Source of the DNA: Mytilus galloprovincialis
Lineage: Eukaryota > Mollusca > Bivalvia > Mytilida > Mytilidae
Assembly: GCF_965363235.1 (NCBI RefSeq)
Contig: NC_134851.1
Span: 40,080,321 to 40,144,320, forward strand
Direction: 5' to 3'
DNA length: 64,000 bases
Every line of letters starts with the position of its first letter. Position 1 is the first letter of the stretch. Position numbers and translations under genes: made by a program. Shown piece after piece: positions 25,205 through 38,100 of the stretch. The notes beneath the pieces are model-generated. The model worked only from the letters and a program-made list of their open reading frames with translations, was not told the origin of the DNA and did not search any database.

Positions 25205-25875
25205 TAGCTCACTTGGCGTCCGTCATCCGTCGTCGTCCGTCGTCGTTAACTTTTACAAAAATCTTCTCCTCTGAAACTACGTGGCCACATTAAACCAAAC
25301 TGGACACAATCAGCATTGGGGTATCTAGTTTAAAAAAATGTGTCCTGTGACCCGGCCAACCAACCTAGAAGGCCGCCATGGCTAAACCTAAAACATAGGG
25401 GTAAAATGCAGTTTTTGCCTTATAACTCGAAAACCAAAGCATTTAGAGCAAATCTGAAATTGTTTATCAAGTGAAGATCTGTCTGCTCTAAATTTTTCAT
25501 AATTTTTTAATAATATTATTATAGATAGAGATAAACTGTAAACAGTAATAATTTACAGCAAAGTAAGACCTAAAAATAAGTCAACATGACCAAAATGGTC
25601 AATTGACCCCTAAGATGTTATTGCCCTTTATAGTCAAATTTTAACAATTTTCATAAAATTTGTAAATTTTTACTAACATTTTCCACTGAAACTACTGGGT
25701 CAATCATTATAGATAGAGATAATAGTAAGCAGAAAGAATGTTCAATAAGGTAAGATCTACAAACACATCACCATCACCAAAACACAATTTTGTCATGAAT
25801 CCATCTGTGTCCTTAGTTGAATATTCACATAGACCATGGTGAGCGACACAGGCTCTTTAGAGCCTTTAGTTTTTG
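25205..25875. repeat. Mollusc interspersed repeat (AGCTCACTTGG ... GTGAGCGACACAGGCTCTT)
   Basis: Begins TTTTTAGCTCACTTGGCGTC, contains the GTCCGTCGTCGTTAACTTTT and ATAACTCGAAAACCAAAGCA blocks, and ends CCATGGTGAGCGACACAGGC TCTTTAGAGCC. I recognise these as a widespread bivalve repeat. Some copies occur near genes. No coding capacity. Confidence 0.65.
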
Positions 25876-26450
25876 TTTCTAATTTCGATGCAAAAGGATT
25901 TTATTCATGATGATATAAAACATAGGGAAAAATGTAATCAACGCTTATCTTTAGAAAAATTTTGACAGTGATTATTCAACAAATGTTTCGCGAGAACAGA
26001 TTTGCAGGATGCAATCTTTTAAACTAACATGGTAGTCATAACAGTTTCATTTTATAACATCAAAGGGTTACCTAGAGTATGAAATGTGTCTCTATACTTT
26101 CCCTTCAAACAGTATAACTCTAAGCGCATGTATATTGAAGTAGGACGTTGTATTGTGTGGTAATACCGTCCGGTCAGATTGCGGACGTTAAATCTGATGA
26201 CTCATACGCGTTAAGAGGAATATCAAAGTTATTGGGAACATAAGAAACGGCTCCGTGCTTGTCAAATATCTTTCCTTAACCGAAATGCCCCCATTTCCAT
26301 GTGAAAGTCCCACATAGGAGGAAGATTTCATAAATATTCTGTATCATGGTTATGAATTCATATTTCAACCAGTCTAAATAATGTTGTTTATGTATATCAG
26401 TTGGCATAATTTCAGACTGAATGAATTAAAATTTTAATGGTTTGTTTTTA

Positions 26451-26591
26451 GCTTATGGATTTTTGCTCACAGTATTTTTGTTCTATTGGCTATTAAACAT
26501 TGCGAAGGCTGTTGGTGATATTATTTTTAACACCTACGGAAACTCGGAGAATCGGATTATAAACATGCACAGATGCAATCAAGAGATTTAA
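26451..26591 (+). other. Orphan exon-like frame with a membrane segment
   Basis: A good acceptor (ggtttgtttttag) precedes a phase-1 frame, AYGFLLTVFLFYWLLNIAKA and onward, open for 46 codons to TAA. It contains one strongly hydrophobic helix. No partner exon was found nearby on the plus strand, and no family was recognised. Confidence 0.2.
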
Positions 26592-27389
26592 ACTTGACGT
26601 CGAAATACTTAGAACGTATAACACATGTTTTTATTATTGCTATTGTGTGCAATTAATGTCAATAATGTATTAAAGACACTGTTACACACAAATGGCATTA
26701 TGTACAATACTGTAACAGTACAAGTATTTGAATATTTACGACTCCAAACGGCCGAAATAAAACAACGGACTGTTTTAACAGCGGTATACACAGCTACTGT
26801 TGCCTTAATCAATCAATCATCTGGTTAAATATAGAACATTTATTTGCAAAACCTTTCAATGTGAACAATAAACAGTTGTTTGAAAATTATTATACCCTCG
26901 AATATGAAGCAGAAGCCTCATTTATGACTGGCTTGAGATCTCAACCCTCCCTCTATACCTCTAGCTAGCCAATGTAGAAAAGAAAACCCAATAAGCACAA
27001 TAAAACTCAGTTCAAAAGAGGTCTGAGTCCGATGTCAGAATAGGTAACAAAAAAATCTTAACACAATAACAATGAAACATAGATTAACAAAGGACTACTA
27101 GCAGTTACTGACATGACATGCCTGCAGCTCCAGACCCCAATTAAACTGACTGAAAGATTATGTATTCATCATATGAATATCAAGTACAATCCCTCCCGTT
27201 ACGGGTTTAGTATTATACTATCATAAAAATATAAGAAGAACGTAACTCGTATCATGCAAACAACTGGTTATAGAAAAATGTGTTTATTAACGATGCAAAG
27301 ACCCTACAGTCATACATATTTCCTATATCAGAGATTCAAAGTATCAGTATCTACCATTTGCACCTTAATTGTATACAATGTATGCAATT

Positions 27390-29800
27390 TCATGTTTTAA
27401 TGATAGAAATGCACGATTCTACAGGTCCTGTTGCAATTGTCATCGCCCTTAACGTTTTTACAAAAACAGTATCATTTACGTCTAAGTTTGTTGACACCAC
27501 ACTTGAAGAGGTGGTATACCAATTCTGGACATATCTCGGTGAATTTATTTTTAATATCCGATAATTATTACGTGTAACTTCATACTGTGCTTGATCTGTA
27601 ATGGACATAATAACTACAGATATCACATAAAATCCAGAAACTTTGCAGGTAAATTTTCCGGTAGACTGGAAAGACGCAAGATCAATGTTTCCTGTAGAAG
27701 CTTTGGTCGTTTGAAATTTAACAACTGTTCCTGAGTCAAACATTCGTCCACCAAAACAACATGCACACAAACCAACTGCAATAGAAAAGGAATAATGTTA
27801 TCGCATTAGAATTGCAAATAAATAATAAGTAATTTTAATCAGTTTTGATAGATGTGTGATATGTATTAATCTCGGTGTAAAAAGGATAAAATTGAATGAA
27901 ATTAACGGGGAAAAGTCGGAATACCTCAAAATGCTGCCGTATTTTGTGTTACACATTTTGTATGTTTCCTGTCGATTGTGAGTAGCCTGCATATAAGTAG
28001 TTGTCATTGGTCATATCAGATGTTCTCTGCCAATTTTGTGTTTGGTTATCATTTTGTCATAATGCAGGTATTTCATTTTGTCATGTTAGAACCTTTTATA
28101 GCGAATTTTACGATAGGTGTTTTGCTTATTATAAAGCTCCCATTACAGTTAGGTGCTCTTAACCACGTCATTTTGGTTAAGGCGGATTTTTGTCATGAAT
28201 CTATCGAGAGAAAACAAATCCAGTTTGAATTGCTTAACTAAATGGCGTAAACCAACTTTTAAGATTCCTGCAAGTTGTTAAATGATCCCCTATTGGATAG
28301 ATTTAGAAACAACACAATTAATAGGATCAAACATTGATGGCTTTTACCTTTGTAGAAAATTCGAAAACTAAAACTCATATTTCCTGTTTTGACAGATGTT
28401 GAATCGATTCAAGAAGATAATTAAACAATCATAAAAAAAAGTGCCCGTTTTGTTTTCTTTTTGCGAGTGCAATGTAAGCGTCTGTTTATAAGGCGTTATC
28501 GCATGTAAAAATTCAAAATCAATTATCTTTTTTTAAAAAGAAGTTATTGTATTATATATATCTTTGTTTATACTCAAATTTAATCTTTTGGAAAAGATTT
28601 TAAACTTACTATGGGTATATGTAGATTATTTTACTTTCACAAAGATAAACTAAGTAGAGTAAAGCTTGATCACTTTAAAGATAAACATAAGTTACTTTTA
28701 GTTTTCATTTACCGAGGAATCTACAATTTTTCAATTTCTCATGAACTTGTAAATAACTTAACCAAAAAAATATAGTTGGTATTGGTCAGTGGGAAAGTAA
28801 CACAACAACTAAAGAAAGAAAAGGGGAACTTCAAGCTGAATATAGATGTATGAATGTACTTTATTTAGGATATTGAATTAAATCGATTTATTGAAATATG
28901 GATAAAGCGCACATGTATCATACAAAAGCACACACATCCGTTTAAAAAAGCGCAAATGTGATATTATAAAGCGTTTATTCATAATTATATGTACCGTTCG
29001 ATATTTAGATGAAAATAATAATACATACTGTCTTTTTGCTCCGAAATAAAGTTTTGGATCATCTTATTCGTCTCATTGGAGTCTCTTTCGACCTTATCCA
29101 TCTGGCGATAAATCGACTGGTTAAATTGCTTTTGGTTTTGCAGGAGATTCGACTGTAAACGTTTAAGGTCATTTTCACTTTTATTCTGGAACTCACCGAA
29201 TTTCGTTGAAAATGAATCTAAAACATTTTTCACTTTTTTTTCCGATTGGAGATATATATTTTCAACAGTTTCCTGATAGGAATCATTAAGTTGTACTTTC
29301 TCCTTGTTAAATCGTGTCCTCTCTTGTTGGAGAGTGGCTTGTAATTTGTCAAACACATTTTCTCTTTTTTGCTGAAATTCGTTGAATTTTTCCATTTTAG
29401 TCGATACCGAATCCAAAACACTCTTTACTTTACTTTCCGATTGAATATAAATTTGGTCAACAGTTTCGAGAAAGGAATCATTTAATCGCATATGCTCCTG
29501 ATTAAGTGTATCCCGCATTGATTCTAAAAAAAAATCAGTTTTCTTCTTGGCATCGTCAATTTTATCAAGGTTTGACGGAACTAACTTTTCCCAAGTTTTC
29601 ATTTTTTCGTCATATATTTCCAATTTATGTTCTATACGAACAAGTTTTTCAAGTATTCTTTCTTCAAAATGATATTTGGAACACTGAAGAGATGATTCCA
29701 CGTCGGATCCAATTGAACTACCATATGAACCAGCATAGTGCATACAAATTAAGCTAAAAATCATACACACGGACATTGCTACGATTTGTTTGCTTAACAT
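27390..29800 (-). CDS. Secreted coiled-coil C1q-domain protein
   Basis: Two-exon gene. Exon 1, 29029..29800 (772 nt), starts at ATG 29800 with a signal peptide (about 26 residues, ending MHYAGSYG) and then a long coiled coil. Donor GTATGT, phase 1. Exon 2, 27390..27775, has acceptor attgcag and encodes a C1q-like jelly-roll domain: TGKFTCKVSGFYVISVVIMS in the middle and a terminal CISIIKT. Total 385 residues. The coiled coil holds an internal duplication of about 55-60 residues (LNDSFLETVDQIYIQSE... and LNDSYQETVENIYLQSE...). In bivalves C1q-domain proteins are a greatly expanded family of secreted pattern-recognition lectins; coiled coil plus C1q head suggests a trimeric or larger extracellular protein. 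It lies alone between IgSF genes B and C. Function is inferred from the family. Confidence 0.9.
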
Positions 29801-31931
29801 ACAGTTTTAAATGCTTCTAGATAAACATATACCAATGGATTTATACGTTTTATTTCTATCAATTTTCAGCTGCCATAGAGTTAGGAAGAAGAAACATAAG
29901 TTCAAAACATAAATTGGAAACATCACTTTATATTTGAAAGATTTGATTTGTTAGATAGCTTTACACATAAACATGTTCATCTTAATTTTCAATTGGAGTT
30001 TCGATTTTAGGAATTCAAGCACTAATTGATTTACATTTATATGTTTCATATCATAAATTTTACTTCAGTTAATTTGTTTAATCAATATAAACATAGATAT
30101 GTCTTTCTCAATTTCCACTAAACCATGGTTCAAATCTGTAAGATATAATGCTTTTTTTAACTTTAAGTTAGATATTTAGAATAAATATATGCATAAACAT
30201 GTCTATCACAATTGTCGTTAAAAACTTACCATGAAGAATTTGCAACAAAAAAAAAATCAGTTTTAATGTGTTCGAAATCATACATTTTAAACCTAAGATG
30301 AATTGTTAATATCTTGCACGTGTTGTTTTGTGTAAGTTTCATGTGCAACATCTTCATCATTATAAGAAAAACATGGATACTATCTCTACAGCTGTCAAAA
30401 TTTAATCTGTAAAACTTTTAACATGTTCAAGTTACATAAGAATGTCTACATTCCTTTTTTCTTAGGGGTCTCACAACCAGTAAACAAAATAAAATTGATA
30501 AATCAAATTAAACTTTTATAAAAGTCACTAAGAGTATATTTTCTTTTGTTAATAAATCAACTCATATATACCAGGATTAATGTTTACACTTACGCCAGAC
30601 GCGCGTTTTGTCTACAAACGATTCATCAGTGACGCTCGAATAAAAACATGTTTAAAAAAACCAAAAAAAGTACGAAGTTGAAATGCATTGCGGACCGAAA
30701 TTCCAATTTATAATTGTACATCAACAACTATATTATCATATATTTATTTTTGCAATTTTTCATGTACAGCACAATTCAAACGAAATGAGCTTGTCTTTGC
30801 CTTTATCGCATTATGCCAAAGTTTGTTTTCAATTAGTTTATACCCCGGTATTGCAAATACTAAAAAGGAATGTATATATCAAAATAGATAACACAATATG
30901 ATGCTTACTAGATATAGTTCAAACTCAAATATTGTCGATTATAGACAGGAGCCTGTACATGCTGTAATTCCGTGGTTGTCGTTTGTAGCTGTATATCATA
31001 TTTGCTTTTTCGTTTATGGTTTTGTACATTAATCAGGTCATGAAATTGTTTTGTTTTAATTGTTTCATTTTTGTGCTTATCAGGCCTTTTAGTGCTAACT
31101 ATTCTGTATGGGTTTTATTTGCTGCTGATTACTGTACGGTAAACATATTGTCAACGTATATGCCATTTGGTCTATGGTTGAGAATTACAATTTTAGTATC
31201 ACATCGCCTAATTTTTTATAAGTATCTTGATAAATGATACAAGTTAACCGCTGAACGATTTTGTTCACGTTCTGAATATGAATGAAATATCAGCAGTTCA
31301 ACATTAAGAAAACAGTATTTACTTTATCAAAATATTTTATGATCAGAAGCTTAACGTTTGGACAGAAAATCCCGCAAAATGTAATTGAACTATCTTGTTC
31401 ACGTTCTGAATATGAATGAAATATCTGCAGTTCAACATCAGTGAACCGGGAAATTTTCGCAGTAGTTTAACAAAATGGCCTGATAACAAAATAACGTCAG
31501 CCAATCAGAAGACGCGTTACATCCAAAATTGAATTATATATATATAGATAGAGTAGAATTTTTCTAAATATAATTAAAACTTGATAACATTTTTCTTACT
31601 AATGGTTTATAATATTGAGAGAACTTTTATCAAAACGTTAAAATTCAGCGTGTCAGACGTAACAGACTACGGTGACCTATAGTTGTTAATGTCTGTGTCA
31701 TTTTGGTCTTTTGTGGATAGTTGTCTCATTGGCAATCATACCACATCTTCTTTTTTATATTCATATTTGTTACTGCTTCATTTAGATAAAAATATTAGAC
31801 TTCTACCTTCTTTTTTGAACAAGACTAAATTGCAAGTTATTACATTTAATAGATAATAAACTTTCAAATGTTTTTTTAAATACAGTGTTACAATTTGTTT
31901 GATACATTTCATTTAACAAATTGCTGCAAAT
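29801..31931. other. C1q gene 5' flank to gene C 3' end, no gene seen
   Basis: Mytilid repeats at 30564..30690, 31070..31205 and 31660..31765. The C1q promoter is expected just above 29800 but not identifiable. Confidence 0.5.
30564..30690. repeat. Mytilid repeat (ACGCCAGACGCGCGTTTTGTC...CATCAGTGACGCTCGAAT)
   Basis: Includes ATACCAGGATTAATGTTTACAC and CGCCAGACGCGCGTTTTGTC. Same family as 9460 and 35203. It lies upstream of the C1q gene. Confidence 0.75.
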
Positions 31932-32159
31932 TTAATGTTCTTTTCTTTTGTCAACAAAATTCTTTAGACCCTGAATTTCAACAAAGTCTTCTTCTTCCTC
32001 ATCACTACTCGTTACATTACGGGAATCGACGAGACTTGTGGCTCCTCCTGAAACAGTCACATCGGTGTATACTGTTCTGTTCTCAATACCTATGATATGC
32101 ACAACATCGTGTGTCGAAGTTGGAGGGAAAATAACGTCTGCATAATATAACTGACCTGT
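31932..32159 (-). other. ITIM/ITSM-bearing last exon of gene C
   Basis: 75 codons plus stop, acceptor gtgtttcag, phase 0. QLYYADVIF gives an ITIM (L-x-Y-x-x-V) and RTVYTDVTV gives an ITSM (T-x-Y-x-x-V), with tyrosines 25 residues apart. The acidic stretch DEEEEDFVEI follows. From family knowledge, human PD-1 (Tyr223/Tyr248) and BTLA (Tyr257/Tyr282) have the same motif order and the same 25-residue spacing, which suits the tandem SH2 domains of SHP phosphatases. Confidence 0.85.
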
Positions 32160-35100
32160 CTGAAACACAAATGACACCTTATACTATAAAAAAAAAGATG
32201 AAAGTATGGTTTCCAGTGAGACAAACTAAACTTTGCAGATACGAAAAGTGTACGAAAATGTCAAAATCTCAACATGTTTTTGCACGTAATGTAAATTTGA
32301 AACACTTTCGAAAACAGAGAAAATAATAACATAGACATACAAAGATCAACATTCAATAATCACCCCGTGTCTTTTTTTATCCCTTTTCAGCATTTGATAT
32401 TGTTATTGAAGGATCCCTTCAGAGGCATGTGACGGAAAACAGCAACCTATATGCAAAATATTTTGTATATTTATTTACTGATTGGTATGATTTGTGGACT
32501 GCAAAATGTACAGTACATGTATGTCAAGCCAGTTTTTAAAATTCTTCAGCCCCTCAGATTTAGTATCGATCCACAAATTATACTTGAGTAACACGGCAAA
32601 TGCTTGAGGTGAAGGGATTTGTGCCTTTTGAGTATTGAAGCTTGCATTATTCAGTAATTTATTTTTTATTTTTGTAAGAATTTGGTTCCGAGCGTTCCTA
32701 GCCTCCTGGTTAAAGCATTTTTTTTGACAAGCGCAGTGCCTGACATAACTAAAGATTTTACGTTGAGTGGAGTTTTTACTCTATCCACAATTTAATAATA
32801 AGACATTGAATATGGTGCTTACCATATTTATTTTAAATTCACACCTAGTGTGTGAACATTTTCCACAATCGAGGTTGAAATATTTTCAGTAATTTTGTTT
32901 TTAAATATAACTTTCTTTGCGGAAAAGGTCTTATTAATGAGGGCCATATAGTGACCTGTATTTGATTATATCAAATGTCTTTATCTTACTTTAGGGAATA
33001 TGTGTTGCCCATAAATGAAGGCAGCACGGTGACTTGCATACGTAGTTGATTACAACTCTGTGCTTAGGTATTTTTGGTTGTCGTATTGGCAGTCATGTCA
33101 TAACTTTACAAACGTTTTTTAATTCTTTTTATTCAGTAAAATGGAATGATAATAATAATGATTATGATAAAAACGATAAAATACAATGCTTAGTACTCGA
33201 ATATATCTTACCAATGGACCCGAATTCTGTTCTCGTATATATGAGCTGCGGTTATAATCTGAAAAAAATTAAATGATTTGTGCTGTAATGCAGAACGCTT
33301 TCTCATATTGAGTAACGTTGTCAAATTCAAATATTTCCATGTGCAAATTGACGAATTGTACAACCTGAAAAATGATCAATTAAGCAGTTTACATTAATAA
33401 ATATTCAATAATGAATATGAAAGACTAGTTATTTGTCTAGAATTTCCTTACCAAAAACTTCTACACTAGTTTGAACTGGTGTTGGTCGAACATCTACCGA
33501 CTGAGTTGCAGTTTGATACACAATATTTTCAACAGGCACTGGTTGTCCTAGAACAAGAATGAAAACATTACATTAGTTGCGATACAGATCTATTGAAAGT
33601 TGAAATGCAAAATAGAAACATAACAAAACATAGCAAAAAAGGAGGCTGATTGTTAGCCCGTTTGAATTCTTCTTTGTAGCATCATTTAAAGAGATTTCGC
33701 ATCAATATTGCTTTATTAGTAACCCCTCCTTTTTCGTATTTGTGCTATGAAATTCAGTGCAAAATTTTCATACTTATATCAGAAATGCACGGATAACAAC
33801 ATATACCGATTGTTAACATAATATCGCGGAGTTCGCCATTTACATGTAGTACTTGTACCAACAAATTCAAAGAAACTGTTTCTATCAATAATATAAATTA
33901 ACTCATCATAGATACCAGTATTGAAATTTTATATTCTTATAACATATGTTTGTTTTAAAGGTATACTCGACTGGCGAATGAAATAAAATATAACAGTTAT
34001 TCGCCGCGGTTTTGTGGTACATACTCGGGTTCACATGACATACTTTTTTCAGCTCACTCACTGTCAGGAATGTGTGTTTCTTGAATATTCTTGCTGGCAT
34101 TTGGTATAGATCAAAGTGTAAAAGAACACATAAGGACTAAGCTGAGACACACTTGCTATAGAAACAAATTAAATCAAAAAGTTAATATATTTTGAAATAA
34201 TTCATCTAGAGTAATTGTGAGCTATATTGGTGTCCTTTTGTTTTCAAAAATTATTTGGATTTTTTTATTCTCTAAATGACAAAAGTTTTCCTTCTATTGA
34301 CTCTAACTCTGAGATATTCTCTGATATTCTGAAAAAAGTATAAATCAAAACCAACATGACGAATTGTACACCAACAATATTATTTTTCAAAAGAACACTT
34401 TGAAGGATTTAAACAATACATAAAATGAGACAGAGGAGCAAAAATTAAAAAAAAAATATGGGAGTTGTAAAAAAAAAAAAGGAAAAAGAATATGTTTTTC
34501 CAGAAAGGGTGCAATAAAATGCTATAGATTGAAAAAAGCTAATTATATTGACAAGGTTTTTACCACTTTACCTTCTGTTTCTCTTTCTTCCCAGGAAAAC
34601 TGTAATAAAATATTAAAGTGCATTTTAAATCTGCATGGACCAAACCTACATCTATGGATTTCTTTTCTAACAATAGTACTGACAGTGGCGTAAAACAACA
34701 ATAAATCAAACAATCAATATAAATATGTATATCAGTAGGTGTGTAAACGCAAGTTGAAAATTAAGGCTTAAAAAATAGACGATGACGAAACATTTATTGT
34801 TGCGCAGGCAATATTTTGAAATACGTACTTAAATGTCAACAGTCCACCAGTTTGAATATTGATCAAGTGTGAGAGTCTGGACAGAGTACATGTACATATA
34901 ATAGAGGTAACAAAATATGCAAAATGGAATACAATTGACAAAAAAAAAAAGGATTAGAAAAAAGTGTCAAAAAGAAATGAATGACCCTATTCAGACACTT
35001 TATTCTTATTCATTTAAAAAAAATCAAATTAGAAATCATATATTCTTCGATTCTTGCAATTTATTCACTTTTAAATTTTACATGTAGATAAGGCAAAGTT

Positions 35101-38100
35101 TCTCTCCCTATTAAATTAACCAAATGTCTCCAACCCTTATCCCATAGGTTTTATATCACAGGGCCTAACTATTGTTTGTTTAATGCTAAATAAACTCATC
35201 ATAGATACCAGGACTAAATTTTGTATATACGCCAGACGAGCGTTTCGTCTACAAAAGACTCAGTAGTGACGCTTGAATCCAAAAAAGTTAAAAAAAATAA
35301 ATAAAAAAAAGCCAAATAAAGCACGAAGTTGCAGAGCATTGAAATTCAAAATTCCTAAAAGTGTTGCCAAATATAGCTAGGGTAATCTATGCCTGACGTA
35401 GAATTAATTATCGCCCTTAACATGTTGTAATATTTGCCACTGGACATTCACCAACCAAAAAATCAATCAAACATAATCGGATGATTGGGTCTACAGAAGT
35501 AGTATCGACCCTCTGCTAGTAGTTGACAATAATACTGTGTAATGCGTCCGATCCGCTATACACAAAGCTGTAAAAATAGATCTGAGAACAAAGATGTAAA
35601 AAGTAATCTGAGAAGAACTCTGTTATTCTAATGAATGTTACCTGCTGCTCCTGTAATTGGGACACACATTACCACAAGTATTGCCAAGATAAGTACCGCA
35701 ATTTTTGTTTCACCAGTTTTCTTCTCTTCTAAAGATATAAAATAAATGATGTAACAATACTCTATAAAATAGTTACTGTAAGACATTTATTCAATAATAT
35801 ATCGACTAAAGCAATATGGTTAATACTAGTTGTACTGTTTCTTTTTGAAGCTTTTAGGTTTATCTTCCTATTCGCAATGACACAAACACTTAACAGTTGG
35901 ATTTTTAAATATGTCTGTGGTACGTTGCTGATATTAAATAAAATGTATTCTGCAATGAAACATTTTTTGGACGGACGAAAAATTCGTCATATTCAAAACA
36001 TATGTCAAAGTATTTTTGTTGGTTTTATAGGCGATCCGCGTATAAACAATGTTGATCTTCTTAGATATCAAAGAATACCTTTTCAGAAAAAAATCAGAAC
36101 AAAATATCAGTGTTATATAATAGTGCAAGATAAAAACAATTAGTGTACTACGTTATTGAAAAATAAATATTTTATTCTGAATCTCTACTAAGCAGCGAAG
36201 CATTAGTGTTCTTTTTCTTTATTTTTCTTGCATACCTATTTGTTTTATGCTGGTTAATTTTATAATTCTATAAACGTAAACAATGAAAGAAATATGTATG
36301 TACATGTATATGCACGGCTTTAAATTAAATATTAAAACAAATTAGTTCTTTTTTATAAATGAAGCACATGAAGCTTACCTATATCGATTGGGCCTGATGT
36401 TATATTTACTACAAAACTGCTATTGCTGTAACCATTACACAGTGTTACAGTATAGTCCTGACGATTACTCTTATCAGATATGTTGAAGCTCAAAACGATT
36501 TCCATGGTTTCGACTGATATTTCAGTTCCATGGAAAACCATAGTACTGTTAATATGTGTAATCTGTATGGAAGCTGTTATATCCTTATTTCCACTCTTAA
36601 CATTATTAGATTCTATCTCTGAGGTACTGTATACAATGAATTTCAAAATAAATGTTTTCCCTGGTTGACTATACTGCTCATGTTCAATTTTCGTCATAAA
36701 TATGGGCGGTCCTTTGAAAAAAACGTTATTTTGTCATTTGGATAATTAATGAAAAACGTAAAATATAGAACTCGCAATATAACCTTTTATACAGAATATG
36801 CAATCTATGGTCTTAACTGCAGATATTGGCCAACTTTGGTCAAACTGAATAGTTCTAATTAAACATGTCCTGCTTTCCCACCAAACTAGTAGTTCCATCT
36901 ATAAGTAAAAGTATTGACGAGTTTGTTGTTTAAGTGCTTGAATTTGTTTTGGGATTTTTATAGCGTAATATACAGTATGTGTTTTGCCCATTGTTGAAGG
37001 TCGTATGGTAATTTATTGTTACTTGTATCTACGCAAGTTAGTCTTTGATGAATGTTGTCCCTTTGGCAATCCTTGAACAAATTATGAACATTTTGAAGGG
37101 ATGGGGACGAAGGGGTTAGTGTTCATCATTTGGAGAGCTCTGAATGCATGGCCTCCTTTAGTTGTATTTGTAGATATCAAAATGAATGTCAGTGTCATGA
37201 CATATCTGCTAGAAATACTAACGAACAGAGTTTGCAAACTCTGCTTTGGCTAAAAAAGTGTGTGTGTTTTTTTGTGAGTGTTCTATCTCACCTATCTATT
37301 TCGTTTCAATCTATAAAGAATCAGATGGTTTATAAACATATCGATGCTCTTTGTGAATACATCTTACCATTTGACATAACGAAGATCTTTCCGGTCTGAA
37401 AACTATTTCCAAAACTATCAACTACTCTATTTGACGCCGTACATGAATATATACCGTTGTCCTGGTACCTTTCAACCTTATTTGCAATTGGCGGTAAAGT
37501 TACTTTGCCGTCAGTTGAAGGATTTAAGTATCTAATGTGTTCGCCAAAGAACGAAAGATGATGCCATAGACCATATGAATATGTTGCAGGTACCCCGTAT
37601 GCAAGACACTGTAGGGTTCGTGACAAATCAGTTTCTGTAAAATGTATGCGTTGATCAGGAATATTCGGAGGATCTAAAAGAATGAATTACAAACAAACTC
37701 GTCAAGTTTATAGATATCAAAATAAGTATTCCATTAAGGGTTGGTGTATTTCTAAAACAAAATTTTGTTTGATATCACGTTGTTTTGCGATGTAATACGT
37801 AGAACTTTATTCAGAGAGATGCTCTCTGATATTGCAATAGCTTTCATAACTATTTATGGATTCCGAATGGTTCGTTCCTAGTGATTGTTTTTAATTTTAA
37901 TTTTTAAGAATGAATTTTGGTAAAATTTCACATCGACAGGGTAGATGCAAAGCTAAACCTGTTAAACCTTTTTGTTTTGACATTCACCGGAAAAGCTTGG
38001 TCGTTTGTGTGCTTTATCGGTTGTATTGATACCGTCTTGAAACAAAAGGAAATATGGAATTTAAAAATTCCGAACTTTAACAAAACTACATGTAACTTTG

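Larger units (their letters stand above)
21549..27389. other. Intergenic region between gene B and the C1q gene
   Basis: Contains repeats at 22487..22760, the long-TIR element 23067..23632, 24000..24200, 24290..24470, 24485..24930 and 25205..25875, and the orphan frame at 26451. No convincing gene. Confidence 0.5.

Noticed and set aside
26609-26828. Overlapping 67-codon open frames on both strands
   Set aside because: Exact sense/antisense overlap without family similarity; likely chance in sequence lacking stops.
37130-37399. Plus-strand open frame opposite the Ig3 exon region of gene C
   Set aside because: Overlaps repeat sequence and the antisense of a real exon.
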